Positions 1 to 10,288 of a stretch of 64,000 bases of DNA are shown piece after piece. The notes under the pieces were generated by a model that ran no database searches, was not told the origin of the DNA, and saw only the letters and a program-made list of their open reading frames with translations. Position numbers and translations under genes: made by a program. Positions within the stretch are counted from its first letter, which is position 1, and every line of letters begins with the position of its first letter. The stretch comes from Diplonema papillatum (lineage: Eukaryota; Euglenozoa; Diplonemea; Diplonemida; Diplonemidae): assembly GCA_030068145.1 (NCBI GenBank), contig JAPJBO010000189.1:186001-250000 (forward strand), read 5' to 3'.

Positions 1-52
1 CGGGCTAGTCTGACACCAGCTGTCGTCGAGAGAAAAAGAATTATATAAAATT

Positions 53-369
53 GGTACCCCCGAAAACTGAAGTAGCGAAGTACGCAAGAACTCCGCACAA
101 CCTACGCAGTGTGATGGACCTTTCTTCGGAAGGGCTCACGCACTCAAAGATCGACTTATACGCACAAACTACGCAATACGGGGTAGGGCTACATTTTGAT
201 ACTCCACATGCAGCTGGTGTCTAGCTAGTGTCTAAACGGTCCTGACAGGGCTTATATAACTTGCCACCTGCGGCAAAAGAAAGTCCAGTACACATATAAA
301 AATTGAGCCCTCACTGATTCACAAACCCCGCACGCTGGAACTACGCAATACGGGGTTTTCGGGGGTACC
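53..369. mobile_element. MITE-like element with 15-bp terminal inverted repeats
   Basis: The sequence GGTACCCCCGAAAAC at 53-67 is the exact reverse complement of 355-369. ATT occurs directly outside both ends (50-52 and 370-372), consistent with a 3-bp target-site duplication. Inside, a motif around ACTACGCAATACGGGGT occurs twice (about 167-184 and 340-357). No coding capacity is visible, so this is best read as a 317-bp non-autonomous DNA transposon. The superfamily is not assigned. Confidence 0.7.
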
Positions 370-372
370 ATT

Positions 373-3300
373 AAAAAAAAAAAAAAGGCAATGCGAACAA
401 AAGTCCCAAAAACAAATGCAAAAGGGGAGAGGTTTTGGTCCAGCCACCGAAGAATCGGGGAAACGTTGAAATGCTCTTCAGTCACCTCGGGCACCATACG
501 GCTCACCTCACACTAGTCAAGGTTTTCGCTAGTGAAGACACGGATTCCTCATGAAAAATGATGTTTAAGAGGCTGTGAAGGGCACAGCACAAACAAACCG
601 AAGCACAGTTCTTCTTTTTTCGTTCGATCAGATCACGGCCAGGCGCCGAACAGCGTCGTTTTTCTTTTTATAAACGTCCTTTGGAACACCTCTCGGCGGC
701 TTCTCTCATATATTTGCCCCACCGACCATGGTGGGTCGCTTCCATTTTCGGAACCCTGATATCAGATCCGAAGCAGCAGCCTTCGTGGGAGGATATTCCA
801 TTCGGTCCGCTACAGACGCAGCAACCAGCTGGATGCGGCAGTACGGATTCAGCACAGTCTCAAGCCCTCGGTCCACTTCAACCGGAACGGTTTTTTGGCT
901 TGTCCAACAATTCGTGTGTCAATCAACGTGTGCCAACCTCGAGAAAGAAAGCGGCAGCGCAAAGACCTGTCGCTTTGAACTTCAAGAATCGGTTTAGAAA
1001 ACCGCGACCAGTGGATGTGGACCTGCAGCATGGCTTTGAAAACCTCTGGTGAACTTCGGGGACTACTCCATCCGCATGGAAGAAGCAGCCAGATTCTTCA
1101 GATCTGTGCTGATGCCGTATTCCTCAGCAAAGTGTCGCAATTATTGTGATTTTCCACAGCATCTAGGCGACGCATGGTCGCCATGGCTACGGAAAAAGTC
1201 CAGCCGTACTCAATTGCGCCCTTAAAAAAAAAAGCTCCGGGTCGAAGTTTGAACTTGATATGCAGCAACAATCGTGTTAGGTGCGTGTCGTTCTAGTTCG
1301 GAAACAAAGTCTGGAAAAAGAACGGAGCAATCTTTACAAACAAACGAGTGACGCAAGGCGGGCGCCTGGCGGCGCCGATCCGAGCGCAAACAGCAGCAGT
1401 GACGCGTCGGCAGTACTTGCACATCTGGACGTCTGGATGGGGCTGCCGCCGTGAGCATCAGCTGCAGGTCTCCGAAAGACAAAAAAAAGAGATGGAAAGG
1501 GACATGGTCATCCCCGCAGAAAAAGAAAAGAAGAAAAAGGGTGAGAAGAGGGAAGGCATCTTCGTGTGCTTCCTTTGCTTTGTTTAGCGTTTGTGGTTTC
1601 TTAATTGGGCCGGTTTTGTTGAGGGGCTTTGCCGTACTTCGATGTGGCAGTCGCTTCTCAGGATCGGTCTCCCGTCTCCATTACAGCCACGGCAGTCTGA
1701 AAAGATTCTTGCACAGCTTGCACCGTCTTGTGCCATCACTCGATTGACCTAGAATTAAACCGACGCTATTGCTAGCACTAGTTCTGATCTCGGTCAACTG
1801 ACTGCCATAGATTGTTACTGCGTATCAAATTGAAATAAACTGCTACCACTACCGCAGTCCACTGCAGGAATTCAATTACACTGAGGGACCGAAACGACAA
1901 CGCCCCCCTCGCCGAGCCAATATATCCGGGGCTACATCCGGGTAATATTATTGCGGCAACCAATTTTTTGCTTCCCCGGAGACAGTATTCGTTACAGCTA
2001 AAACGGTGGCAGCGGTTTTACCAGAACACATGTAGATTCAATCGCACAAACAAACGTGTGTTCTGGTGAAACCTGTGCTCCGGGATAGTCGACCGCAACG
2101 ACATGAGGAAGCCTCGCGTCGGCTTCGCTGCCGCTAGACCAAACGCTTTTAGTGGCCCGTGGGTTTCACCCGATACACGCATTTGTCGTTAGTAAAAAGA
2201 AACGGTAGGTAGGTGCAACTCGGCACACGTGCGCACGAACAAACTATACTTTGTAGTTTTAGATGGCCGTCATTTCCGGCCGATCGTAGAGTAACATTTT
2301 TTTGTCGTATAAGACCGCAGATCTTGTACGACAAAACCGTACCTTAAACTACTACCTTTGTACGAAAACGCATTACCGGAACCTGCTCGTGAGAATTCTA
2401 CAAACCCAACCAAAAAGGTGCCGATGCAGGACGACCCACAGGGAGGGGCCTGTTTCCTGTACGCACGCACGAAGAACAGAAAAGAGATGGGCATCGATCG
2501 AGCGAACAGCGGCGCGTTGTGCTTTTTGACGGGCTCGTTAATTAGCGCAAGACCTTGACTCTGGAAATAATGTATTTCCTGAGGTCGGCACCGCCTCATA
2601 CACCCAAACCGACGCCTACATGGTTTTGTCCGCCCTTGGAGTTTTTCCGGGGTTGTGCCGGGTTTCTACCGACCACATGGACCACACCAAACAACGGCTA
2701 CGTGGGAAAACCGCAAAAGTGCTAGCACAGAACAACCCCGTCGATGGACAGGCTTCGTCCCCTGTTCGCGCAAAGAAAGGGAAAAGAAAGATGCACATCG
2801 ACCCAGCGAACGTCGTTCAACACACAAGGCGCTTGCCGATAAGAAGGGCACTGCAGCAGCCGCTGGTTTGAATGCGGGGGCACTTTTTGACGGGCGATTC
2901 CGTTTCGTAGCGAGGAAGGCCCTGGCTCCGGAAAACGCTCGCCTGAAATCGGCACGCCACGTCTACTCCAGCACGCAGCGCCATTTTCTTCAGTAGTGCT
3001 GGTTGTGCTGCAGGGAGCACCTCCAATTGTCGGAGTACGCATCTCCCCTGAAACGTCTGATTCTATCACTTCCCAAAAAGAAGAAACGTCCCTGAAGCCC
3101 CCAGTTTCCGAAAGCACATAAACTTGCCGCTGCTGAGCTAGTGGGGGTGGGTGGGTGCAGGGCGACGAATACCGAACGTTTTGATTGGTTTTGCACTTGT
3201 GTCAGCTTATGGTGCGCGCTTCGTTCCTTTTCAATTCGTTCACTGCCGACGCAGCATAAATGGGCCGCAAGGGATACATGCCTTTCAAGTTGCCCGAGCG

Positions 3301-5278
3301 TCGTCGGTAGTAGGACAGCCGCTCTCCCCAAAACGTGCGCCAGTACCGAGTCACACGAAATCGACAACCATCGCAAAAAGACGTACCGCTACTAAAAAGG
3401 AGACTTTAAAACCCCGGAGTTTCAAGCGAACTTTCACTCTAAAAAGAAAAGGAAAACGAAGCAGGCAGGCAGCCGAAGCTCTCCCCCCACGGGGTCATCT
3501 GAAGACGACTAAACGACTATGGAGGGCTTGGCTCCACTATAGCAGGGGGGGGGGGTCTCATCCCAAAAAGAAAGAAGCTCGAATAATTGAGAGCCATGGC
3601 TCGTGCCCTTACGCCTTGGCACGACAACGTGATCCAGGCACCCCCTCTAAACTAAGATTCCCCCCTGCCCCCGGCAGAAAACAAAACGCAGCGTTGCCCA
3701 GTTGACTTTTGGGGTCGCGAGCGAGCATTCACTCTCAAAAGAAAAAAGGAGAAATAAATGATTCCCCGGAAACAACGCAGCTTCCGTATTCCTCCGACCC
3801 GGAGTGCATCGAACGCTGGTTTGAATCCACCGGTCGCCCTGACTTTCCGACTGCACACAACGGTTGACGACTATGAGCTAGCGGGATGACGGTATGGGGT
3901 GGGGGTCTAAGTGAGATGGCAACAGTTGAACGCGATTCTTCGTAGGAAATACTTAGGCTGCCAGTTGCGAATTGGAGGTAAAGGAGGTAGATGTGCTGTA
4001 GCCCACACGAATCACAGGAAGGGTTTTTTGTGTTTAGTGACGGACGTAAGCGTTCGACAAAAAAAGACCACTTTGTAGTTGTGTTCTCGCCTCCGTCTAA
4101 ATAAGCACAAGGCAGGTCCCTCGAGTATTTCTTGAAGAATGCTAATACTGCAGCAAGTAGTTGACCCGATCTCTTGAGTTGGTGGCTAACCACGTTTGCG
4201 GGAGACGGAGAATCTACCATATCCTAAAGCAGGGCCGACCCCACCCCGTTTCGTGAAAAAAGGCTAGGAAGAAAGCGCTCTAGTAAAGGCACCTTTTTCT
4301 GTGTGTTTTGTGTCAAGAGCTGCGACTCAACTGTTCGCCTTCTGCCGGCTCATTTCGTGCGCGCTTCGTTTTGTTTCGGTTCCTTCCCTTGCCGACGACA
4401 GCAAAGACCGCAAGGGATACATGCCTTTCGAGATGTCCGCGCTTAGTCGGCAGTGGAACGGTCGCTCTAAAATTGTGCGTAGCACATATCACAACGTGCT
4501 GCAGGTGGGCCAGGTGCACATGGTCAGCTTTGGCACCTTGCTCAAAACCGGGGGGGGCAAAATAAAAAGAAAATGAGTAAAGTCACCACCCCGTGAATGC
4601 AGCACACTACACCATTAATCGAGAAACCCAGTGCGATTCATTGTTATCAGCGGGCCAGTTTTACTCTGAAAACACAAGAAAGTAAAAAGGAGGAAGCTCA
4701 ATATTTCGACAGCCCGGCAGCATGATACCGAAGTTCAGGAAAAGAGCGTGATCACTTCGTAAGAAAACAAGAAGAAACAGGTGCTTGCCCGGAAATGCGT
4801 CGAGGAGATTCGTTTTTTTCCGGCCCGGCAGAGTGCATCGAACACTGCTCGAGCGGCTCTTTTCTTCCAAAGATTACTCTAAACCCCCGGAGTTCCAAGC
4901 GAACTTTCACTCTGGAAACGAGCCGAGTCTAGCGAAGCTTTACTCTTCAACCCCACGGGCGAACAACTGAGGCAGCACCCGTGTTCGGGGTTATTTCATT
5001 GAACCCTGACGTAGTATCCTGGTTCTATGTGCACCACTTCTGGTTAGCAGGACTGGCGACGCACAAAGCGTGTCGGTTCATCTTGACAGCATGATGGTCT
5101 GCTTTTTGTACTACAAACCCAACGTACCGCCGTCATGAATAAGAAAATACAGAAGCTGGAGGTGGCCTCAGAAAACACAACCTGGCGCTCATTCGTCAAT
5201 TGCCAGTTATAACGCGCAGCGTACCGGCGCGGACTTCTGCACAGTTGCGGAAGTCTGGATTTATTTGGGACGGCGCCA

Positions 5279-5280
<2 letters not shown>
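373..5280. other. Intergenic DNA built of diverged, shuffled duplications
   Basis: I see no convincing gene. Short open frames here lack family motifs and overlap repeats. Several segments are old duplicates of each other: about 3170-3400 resembles 4310-4500 (shared core GGGATACATGCCTTTC), about 3405-3445 resembles 4865-4910 (shared AGCGAACTTTCACTCT), and about 3765-3840 resembles 4790-4860 (shared GAGTGCATCGAAC). The order of the blocks differs between copies. A further weak pair is about 2400-2560 and 2720-2930 (shared TTTTTGACGGGC). This looks like decayed repeat DNA. Confidence 0.5.

Positions 5281-5282
<2 letters not shown>

Positions 5283-5312
<30 letters not shown>
5283..5312 (+). repeat. 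G30 homopolymer
   Basis: An uninterrupted run of 30 G is read here. Shorter G or C runs recur near 7290, 18480, 18557, 23911 and 24010. Such a run can form G-quadruplex DNA, and its exact length is also prone to sequencing error. Confidence 0.85.
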
Positions 5313-5313
<1 letters not shown>

Positions 5314-5384
5314 TTTTTGTGCAGAAATTATCTGGAATATTCTGGCGAAGTACGATGCTGTGCGTGTGGGGTAAAACAAAACAA

Positions 5385-5549
5385 TGGAGTCCAGCCTCAG
5401 AGGCTGAAGTTAAAGAGGGTCTGCCCGAGTCACACCCGAAAAGCGGGTGTGCTACAACCAAAACGCGTGTAAATTCGCACCCGAAATGCGGGTGTGACAC
5501 CCGCTTTTTCAGCTCCAGCGTTCACTCCAGCTTCGAAGGCTGGACTCCA
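5385..5549. mobile_element. MITE-like element with 13-bp inverted repeats (family copy 1)
   Basis: TGGAGTCCAGCCT at 5385-5397 is the exact reverse complement of 5537-5549. Inside are nested hairpins made of CACCCGAAAAGCGGGTG-type arms. A related copy in the opposite orientation lies at about 30517-30662, and a more diverged relative at about 17362-17510. There is no coding potential and no clear target-site duplication. The three copies show a dispersed non-autonomous family. Confidence 0.65.
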
Positions 5550-5871
5550 CCGTGAACAAGCGTGATTCCTCGAAGGCCTTTTTGAAACCAAATTGGTGAT
5601 CCAAAAGAGAAAATCAACACAAAAAAAGTCAATGTTGAAAAAGTCTCTCGGGATCGGTGGTAAAACAAAAAGTCAAGCCGGTGAGTAGTCCGACCCTTGC
5701 TGTCGTATTTGTGGTACTAGCATGTTCGAGTGTGTGTCTTTTTGGTTGCCTGTTGCCGACCATTCGACGGATTTCGTTCGGATTAGAGTGCGAAGGAACT
5801 GTGGCTACAATCTGCCGCCGGCTTCGCGGTTACCTCTTCGCGCATGAATTGTCATTTCGCGTCTTCAGCTC

Positions 5872-6042
5872 GTCTTGAACATCGCGTTTAGGCGCTTTTG
5901 TCTTGATCATCGCGTTTAGGCGCTCTTGTCTTGATCATCGCGGTTAGGCGCTCTTGTCTTGATCATCGCGGTTAGGCGCTCTTGTCTTCATCATCGCGGT
6001 TAGGCGCTCTTGTCTTGATCATCGCGGTTAGGCGCTCTTGGC
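5872..6042 (+). repeat. 28-bp tandem repeat, about six copies
   Basis: The unit contains ATCATCGCGGTTAGGCGCTC followed by TTGTCTTG and is repeated head to tail, with the first two copies carrying GCGTTT instead of GCGGTT. The array stops abruptly before a region rich in lysine-like codons and A tracts with no supported gene. Confidence 0.8.
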
Positions 6043-8518
6043 GCTTCGCTTCACCTTCGACTGCCCGTCCGGCTCAAGAAAAAAAGAAACGCCGGCCATA
6101 AGAATACAAAGCGTCGTTACGTCGGCCTTGAGTTCCCATCCTTCTCCCTCCTCTGCAACTCTCTACCCTTCCTTTGACGAGGAAGAAAAAGATAACGAAC
6201 AGGCTGGGAGGTCCTATTCAACAGCAAAAAAAAAAGAAGTTTACAAAACGACCAAACCAAGAGAAAATAAACAGAAAATAATGAAAAAAGACAAAGAAAA
6301 GAATGAAAAATGAAATGCGCTCTTTGTTCTCTCTCATTTCCAGCAGTTGGCGATTTTTAAAGTCAAAGCGTCGGGGTTGCAGCAGTCACCGCCCAGAAAG
6401 GCTACGATGGGGCAGCACGCACGAAGACTCGGATACGACTAGCCGCACTATGAAATGAAGGCGGGCTCTGAATACGTACAACCGCGCTTCTTTTCTTTGA
6501 TTTTTGTCGGGACGGGAAGTTGAGTTGAAGAAAGAGAGTGGCCACGAAGGAAGCGAACCGAGGAGAGGCGTTCCAAACAGACATTTGGAAAGGCAGAGGG
6601 GAGATGTGGGTTGCTCATGGGCACGAATGCAACAAGAGCCCGCAATTGAGACGACACGTTGTTCTTTGTTGATGCTTTCGGTCAAGAACCGTAGAGTTGC
6701 AAGCAGTATCCATGACTCCACCACCGTGCAACTGATCCGTCCACGGCGCAATTTCCGTTCAGCAGACATCAGTCAGTGTTCGATCAAGAAAACAAATCGT
6801 TTTCAGAGTGAGACACAGATACAGCTCAAAACTCCAGGTGTTATTAGCGTTTGTTGTGGTCTAAAAGTTCGGTGTTTTAAGGTCTCCGGTTCGACCATTG
6901 AGGCTGGGAGTCGGTAGTGAAAGGAGCCAAGTTTATGACGAATGCGACCGACTCCGAATGCAGTTTCGTTTTTCAAACGACGTTCTCACGACTAAAAGAA
7001 CAAAAAGACAACGTGCCTCCCATTGCGTTGCGGGCAATGACCGCAAGGTGGTGGTCAGGATTTGTGAAACCAACGGGGGCGGTAGCACACCGCACCCAGC
7101 ACACGTGACCGGTCCGCTGTGTAGTGGGGAGGTCGGAAGGAGGAGAAGGTGTCTCGGTGAAAGAGGCTAGCATGCACGTAAACGTGCCTGCTGCCCAGTG
7201 GAAAAGGTGGATTCCGAAAGAGTGGTAGAACAATGAAAAGGAAGACTGAGAGGGCTCATAAGTCATAATAGGGCGCTAAGGGTTGCGGGGGAGGGGGGGG
7301 GGGGCCCGGCTATGTAGGATGGAAACGTTGGAAACGTTTCCGTTTCCGTTTCCTTCTTTTTGGCGGTGGATGGAAACGCCGTTTCTTTTCAAAAGAAACG
7401 GCTGGTATGCCACTAGTATACTGGCTGAAGGTCCGACCGGAAATGTGTTCCGAACGGCGGACCCCGCAATCCAGTGGGAAACCATGGACAAGGAGGCTCC
7501 GAAAAAGAGGGCGGAATGAAGCATAAGAGTTGCGACCGCGTGGAGCAGACGCAACCACACGCATCCGGTTGTGATGCACACGACGACGGGTGGCAACCGT
7601 CACGAAGGGGCACCATCGGGCGGTGTTGTCGGAGCACAGACAGCGACGGCAGGAAGAACCCCACCGACAATGCAGAAGAGGACGGCAGATTCAAAAAGCC
7701 CCACTCGGCACGGCCACCGATACAAGTAAACATGAGAACGCGGGTTGGAAGCAGCAGAGGACGAAGTGGTAGGCACTGAAGAGTGGAATCTGGTGTCAGA
7801 AAACCTCAGCATCCGCATGTGACGACATTCTGCATCATTAGCTTGTGGTTACCTATTTGCTCGTGTCAGATCGCCGACGAAAGAAAGCGGTGAGCATCAG
7901 CGACTGCTCTGCACAAACGAGACCGCGACGACACACAAGAAGGGGCCGAGGGGGACGGAGGAAGAAAAGTGCCTGCTGGTGGACCAAAAGAAGAAGGTGA
8001 TCCCGCCTCTGAAAGGAAAGCCAAAATTTGGCTGGAAACGGACACCCGACGGACACACAGAAGGACCCGCGAAGTGGTATCCTATAGGACCCCTCAGCAT
8101 GAGGAGCCTTCCGGCGTTTCTTTTAAAAGAAACGGAAACGTTTCCGTTTCCGTTTCCGTTTCCGTTTCCATATTTCGAAAAAACTAAAAGAAACGGCGTT
8201 TCCATCCAACTTAGCCCTAGGGGGGGGGGAAGAAACGCAAAGGAAGAAAACGCAATGAAACGAGCAAAGAACCCTTCGAGAAGTGCCTGCTGCTTGTTTA
8301 TCCCCACCCCCCTTCACACCTCCCTCCCAACCGGCAAAGTGCACCCCCTTCCTCTACTAACTAAGATTCTCCCCCGTTTCTCCCCCAAGCTCTCCCACCC
8401 CAAGCTCTCCCACCCCAAGCGGGGGCTGTGCATATAGTGACCGTCTCCACAAAACCCAGAAGCTGCAGGTTGGGTCGCGTGTGCTTGCAAGCAGGGTGAG
8501 GGGAGGGCACGGAACGCA
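6043..8518. other. Intergenic region with inverted GTTTCC arrays
   Basis: No gene is supported. Two GTTTCC hexamer arrays lie at about 7320-7355 (with a fragment to 7405) and 8116-8206 in inverted orientation. Both are associated with a TTTCTTTT-AAAAGAAA type palindrome, a segment reading GGATGGAAACG, and a nearby G run (about 7290 and 8220). This suggests the two ends of an approximately 0.95-kb inverted-repeat structure. Open frames between them are low-complexity. Confidence 0.45.
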
Positions 8519-10288
8519 ATGCCGATCGGAGCGGACTACCAATGGGAGGAGACGGACGAGAAGGTTCTGGTGCGGGTGTTCCTGCGCAACGTGAAGCGAG
8601 CCGCGATCGACGTCTACATCGCGGACTGCTACGTGAAGGTGAACTGCGTCCCGTTCCTGTGGGAGGCGGACCTGAAGAACCACATCGACCCCTCCCGGAG
8701 CCGCTACGGCATCGAAGAGTCGGGCACCGTGCGCATCTCCTTGCAAAAGGCAACCGCAGGCCTCTCTTGGACAGACCTCAAGCATGACCCGCTCGCACCG
8801 GACCGAGTCTCCCGACGAGAGGCGTCGAAGGACAGGGCCATCGAGTTCTACAACGCGAACATCGAGGCCCGCGAGCGGCAGAAAGTCGTCGCCGAAAAGC
8901 GGTTTTTTTCGGAGCACTGGGAGCTCGAGAAGCAGCAGCGGACGCAGATCGAAGCGCGGATCCTTGAGGAAAAAACCTCCGTCGCCGAAGATCTCGACAG
9001 GTGGCAGGCGGACATCGCGGCGCGCCCCACCCGGCAGAAGCAAGAGCAGGCGCAGCAGGAAAGCGGGGCGGAACTCCGAAAGCCCGAGCGGCAAGTTGCA
9101 GCCGTCGGAGAAGCTGGGAACGCGATATTCGACTCGGCCGCGAACGAGGCGCAGGCCCCGATCCGTGGCGTGGGGACGACGACGGTTGACATCCACTTCA
9201 CGCCAGCGCACGCGATTCACCTGCCGTCGCGGACGAGGGCGGATGACGAGTTCTACCGGCGGTCGCGGTACAAGCCGAAGTCGCTGCAGGACACGCCGTT
9301 CTTCTTCAAGGAGAGAGGCGACAAGCAGTGCGCGAAGAAGGACTGGGCCGGCGCGGTCGATAGCTACTCGGCGGCGCTGAAGCGGGACACGTGCTTCCTG
9401 GCCGCCCTCAACAACCGGGCGGCGGCGTACCTGCGCCTGCACGACTACGTCCGCGCGATCGAGGATTGCTCGCTCTCAATCAACATGCTGCAGAACACCC
9501 CGGCGTCTCTGACGACGGGCGAGCGATTCCGCCACGGGATGATGAAAGGCTATGCGAGGCGTGCCGCGGCACTGTGCTGGGCCGGCGAGTACCGAGCGGG
9601 GATGAACGACCTGCTTGTGGCCATTGGGTACTCCACCGGGGGGGAGCTCTCCGAAGAAAGCGAAAACGCGAAGCTGCACGCGGACCTGGAGACCGTCAAG
9701 GAGCGCATGCGGAGCCTCGGCATGCTCACCGAGTTCGAAGTGTCGCCCGCCGCCAGGAAGAAGGCCGACGCCGACAAAATGGTGTCGGCGAGGGACTACG
9801 AAGGCGCCCTCGCGGCTTACGACTCGGTCCTCGCAGAGTCGCCGGGCATGCAAGACGCACAGGCCAACCGCGTCGTCGCCCTCCTCTGCCTCAAAAAGTT
9901 TGCGGAGGCGAGCCAAGCCTGCGACGCGATCATCCACAGCTGCGCGAACGTGACCAACGCCCTCGTCAGTGCCGGCGTTGGTGAGCTGGCGACTGCGTGC
10001 GGGGATAGCGACGACGAGGACGAAGCTCCCGATGAGCAGAAGCAAGCAAACGGCATCGTCAAACAGAACACCAGCCGCGTGTACGCGCTGCTGAAGGCGT
10101 ACGTGCGCAAGGGCGCCGCCTGCGCCGGGCTGAAGGACTGGCGCGGGGCATACGAGTACCACGAGTTGGCCCTGCGCATGATGCCGTACGACGACGACCT
10201 CCGCCTAGACGCGGAAACCTTCCGCCAGAAGCTGCAGACGAACAACGTCCTCGCGGCCGCCACCAACAAAACGGACCAGCTGCAGTAG
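8519..10288 (+). CDS. DNAAF4: DNAAF4 (DYX1C1)-like dynein axonemal assembly factor: CS domain plus TPRs
   Basis: This single-exon frame encodes 589 residues. Residues about 1-85 form a CS (p23-like) domain, including a DVYIADCYVKVN strand as in DYX1C1. A charged helical linker follows (about 110-200), then a GTTTVDIHFTP segment near residue 216 that matches the conserved link before the TPRs in DNAAF4, and TPR repeats at about 260-365. A second TPR-like region at about 405-585 makes it longer than the human protein (about 420 residues). DNAAF4 is known to work with HSP90/R2TP-type chaperones in the cytoplasm to pre-assemble axonemal dynein arms, so motile flagella are implied. The ATG at 8519 is the first in frame and begins the CS domain directly. 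No intron is needed. The long open frames on other strands here are shadows of this GC-rich gene. Confidence 0.9.
   Translation: MPIGADYQWEETDEKVLVRVFLRNVKRAAIDVYIADCYVKVNCVPFLWEADLKNHIDPSRSRYGIEESGTVRISLQKATAGLSWTDLKHDPLAPDRVSRREASKDRAIEFYNANIEARERQKVVAEKRFFSEHWELEKQQRTQIEARILEEKTSVAEDLDRWQADIAARPTRQKQEQAQQESGAELRKPERQVAAVGEAGNAIFDSAANEAQAPIRGVGTTTVDIHFTPAHAIHLPSRTRADDEFYRRSRYKPKSLQDTPFFFKERGDKQCAKKDWAGAVDSYSAALKRDTCFLAALNNRAAAYLRLHDYVRAIEDCSLSINMLQNTPASLTTGERFRHGMMKGYARRAAALCWAGEYRAGMNDLLVAIGYSTGGELSEESENAKLHADLETVKERMRSLGMLTEFEVSPAARKKADADKMVSARDYEGALAAYDSVLAESPGMQDAQANRVVALLCLKKFAEASQACDAIIHSCANVTNALVSAGVGELATACGDSDDEDEAPDEQKQANGIVKQNTSRVYALLKAYVRKGAACAGLKDWRGAYEYHELALRMMPYDDDLRLDAETFRQKLQTNNVLAAATNKTDQLQ

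Noticed and set aside
8357..9442. 361-codon minus-strand frame opposite DNAAF4
   Set aside because: Shadow of a GC-rich gene; it has no domain and the + strand gene is clear.
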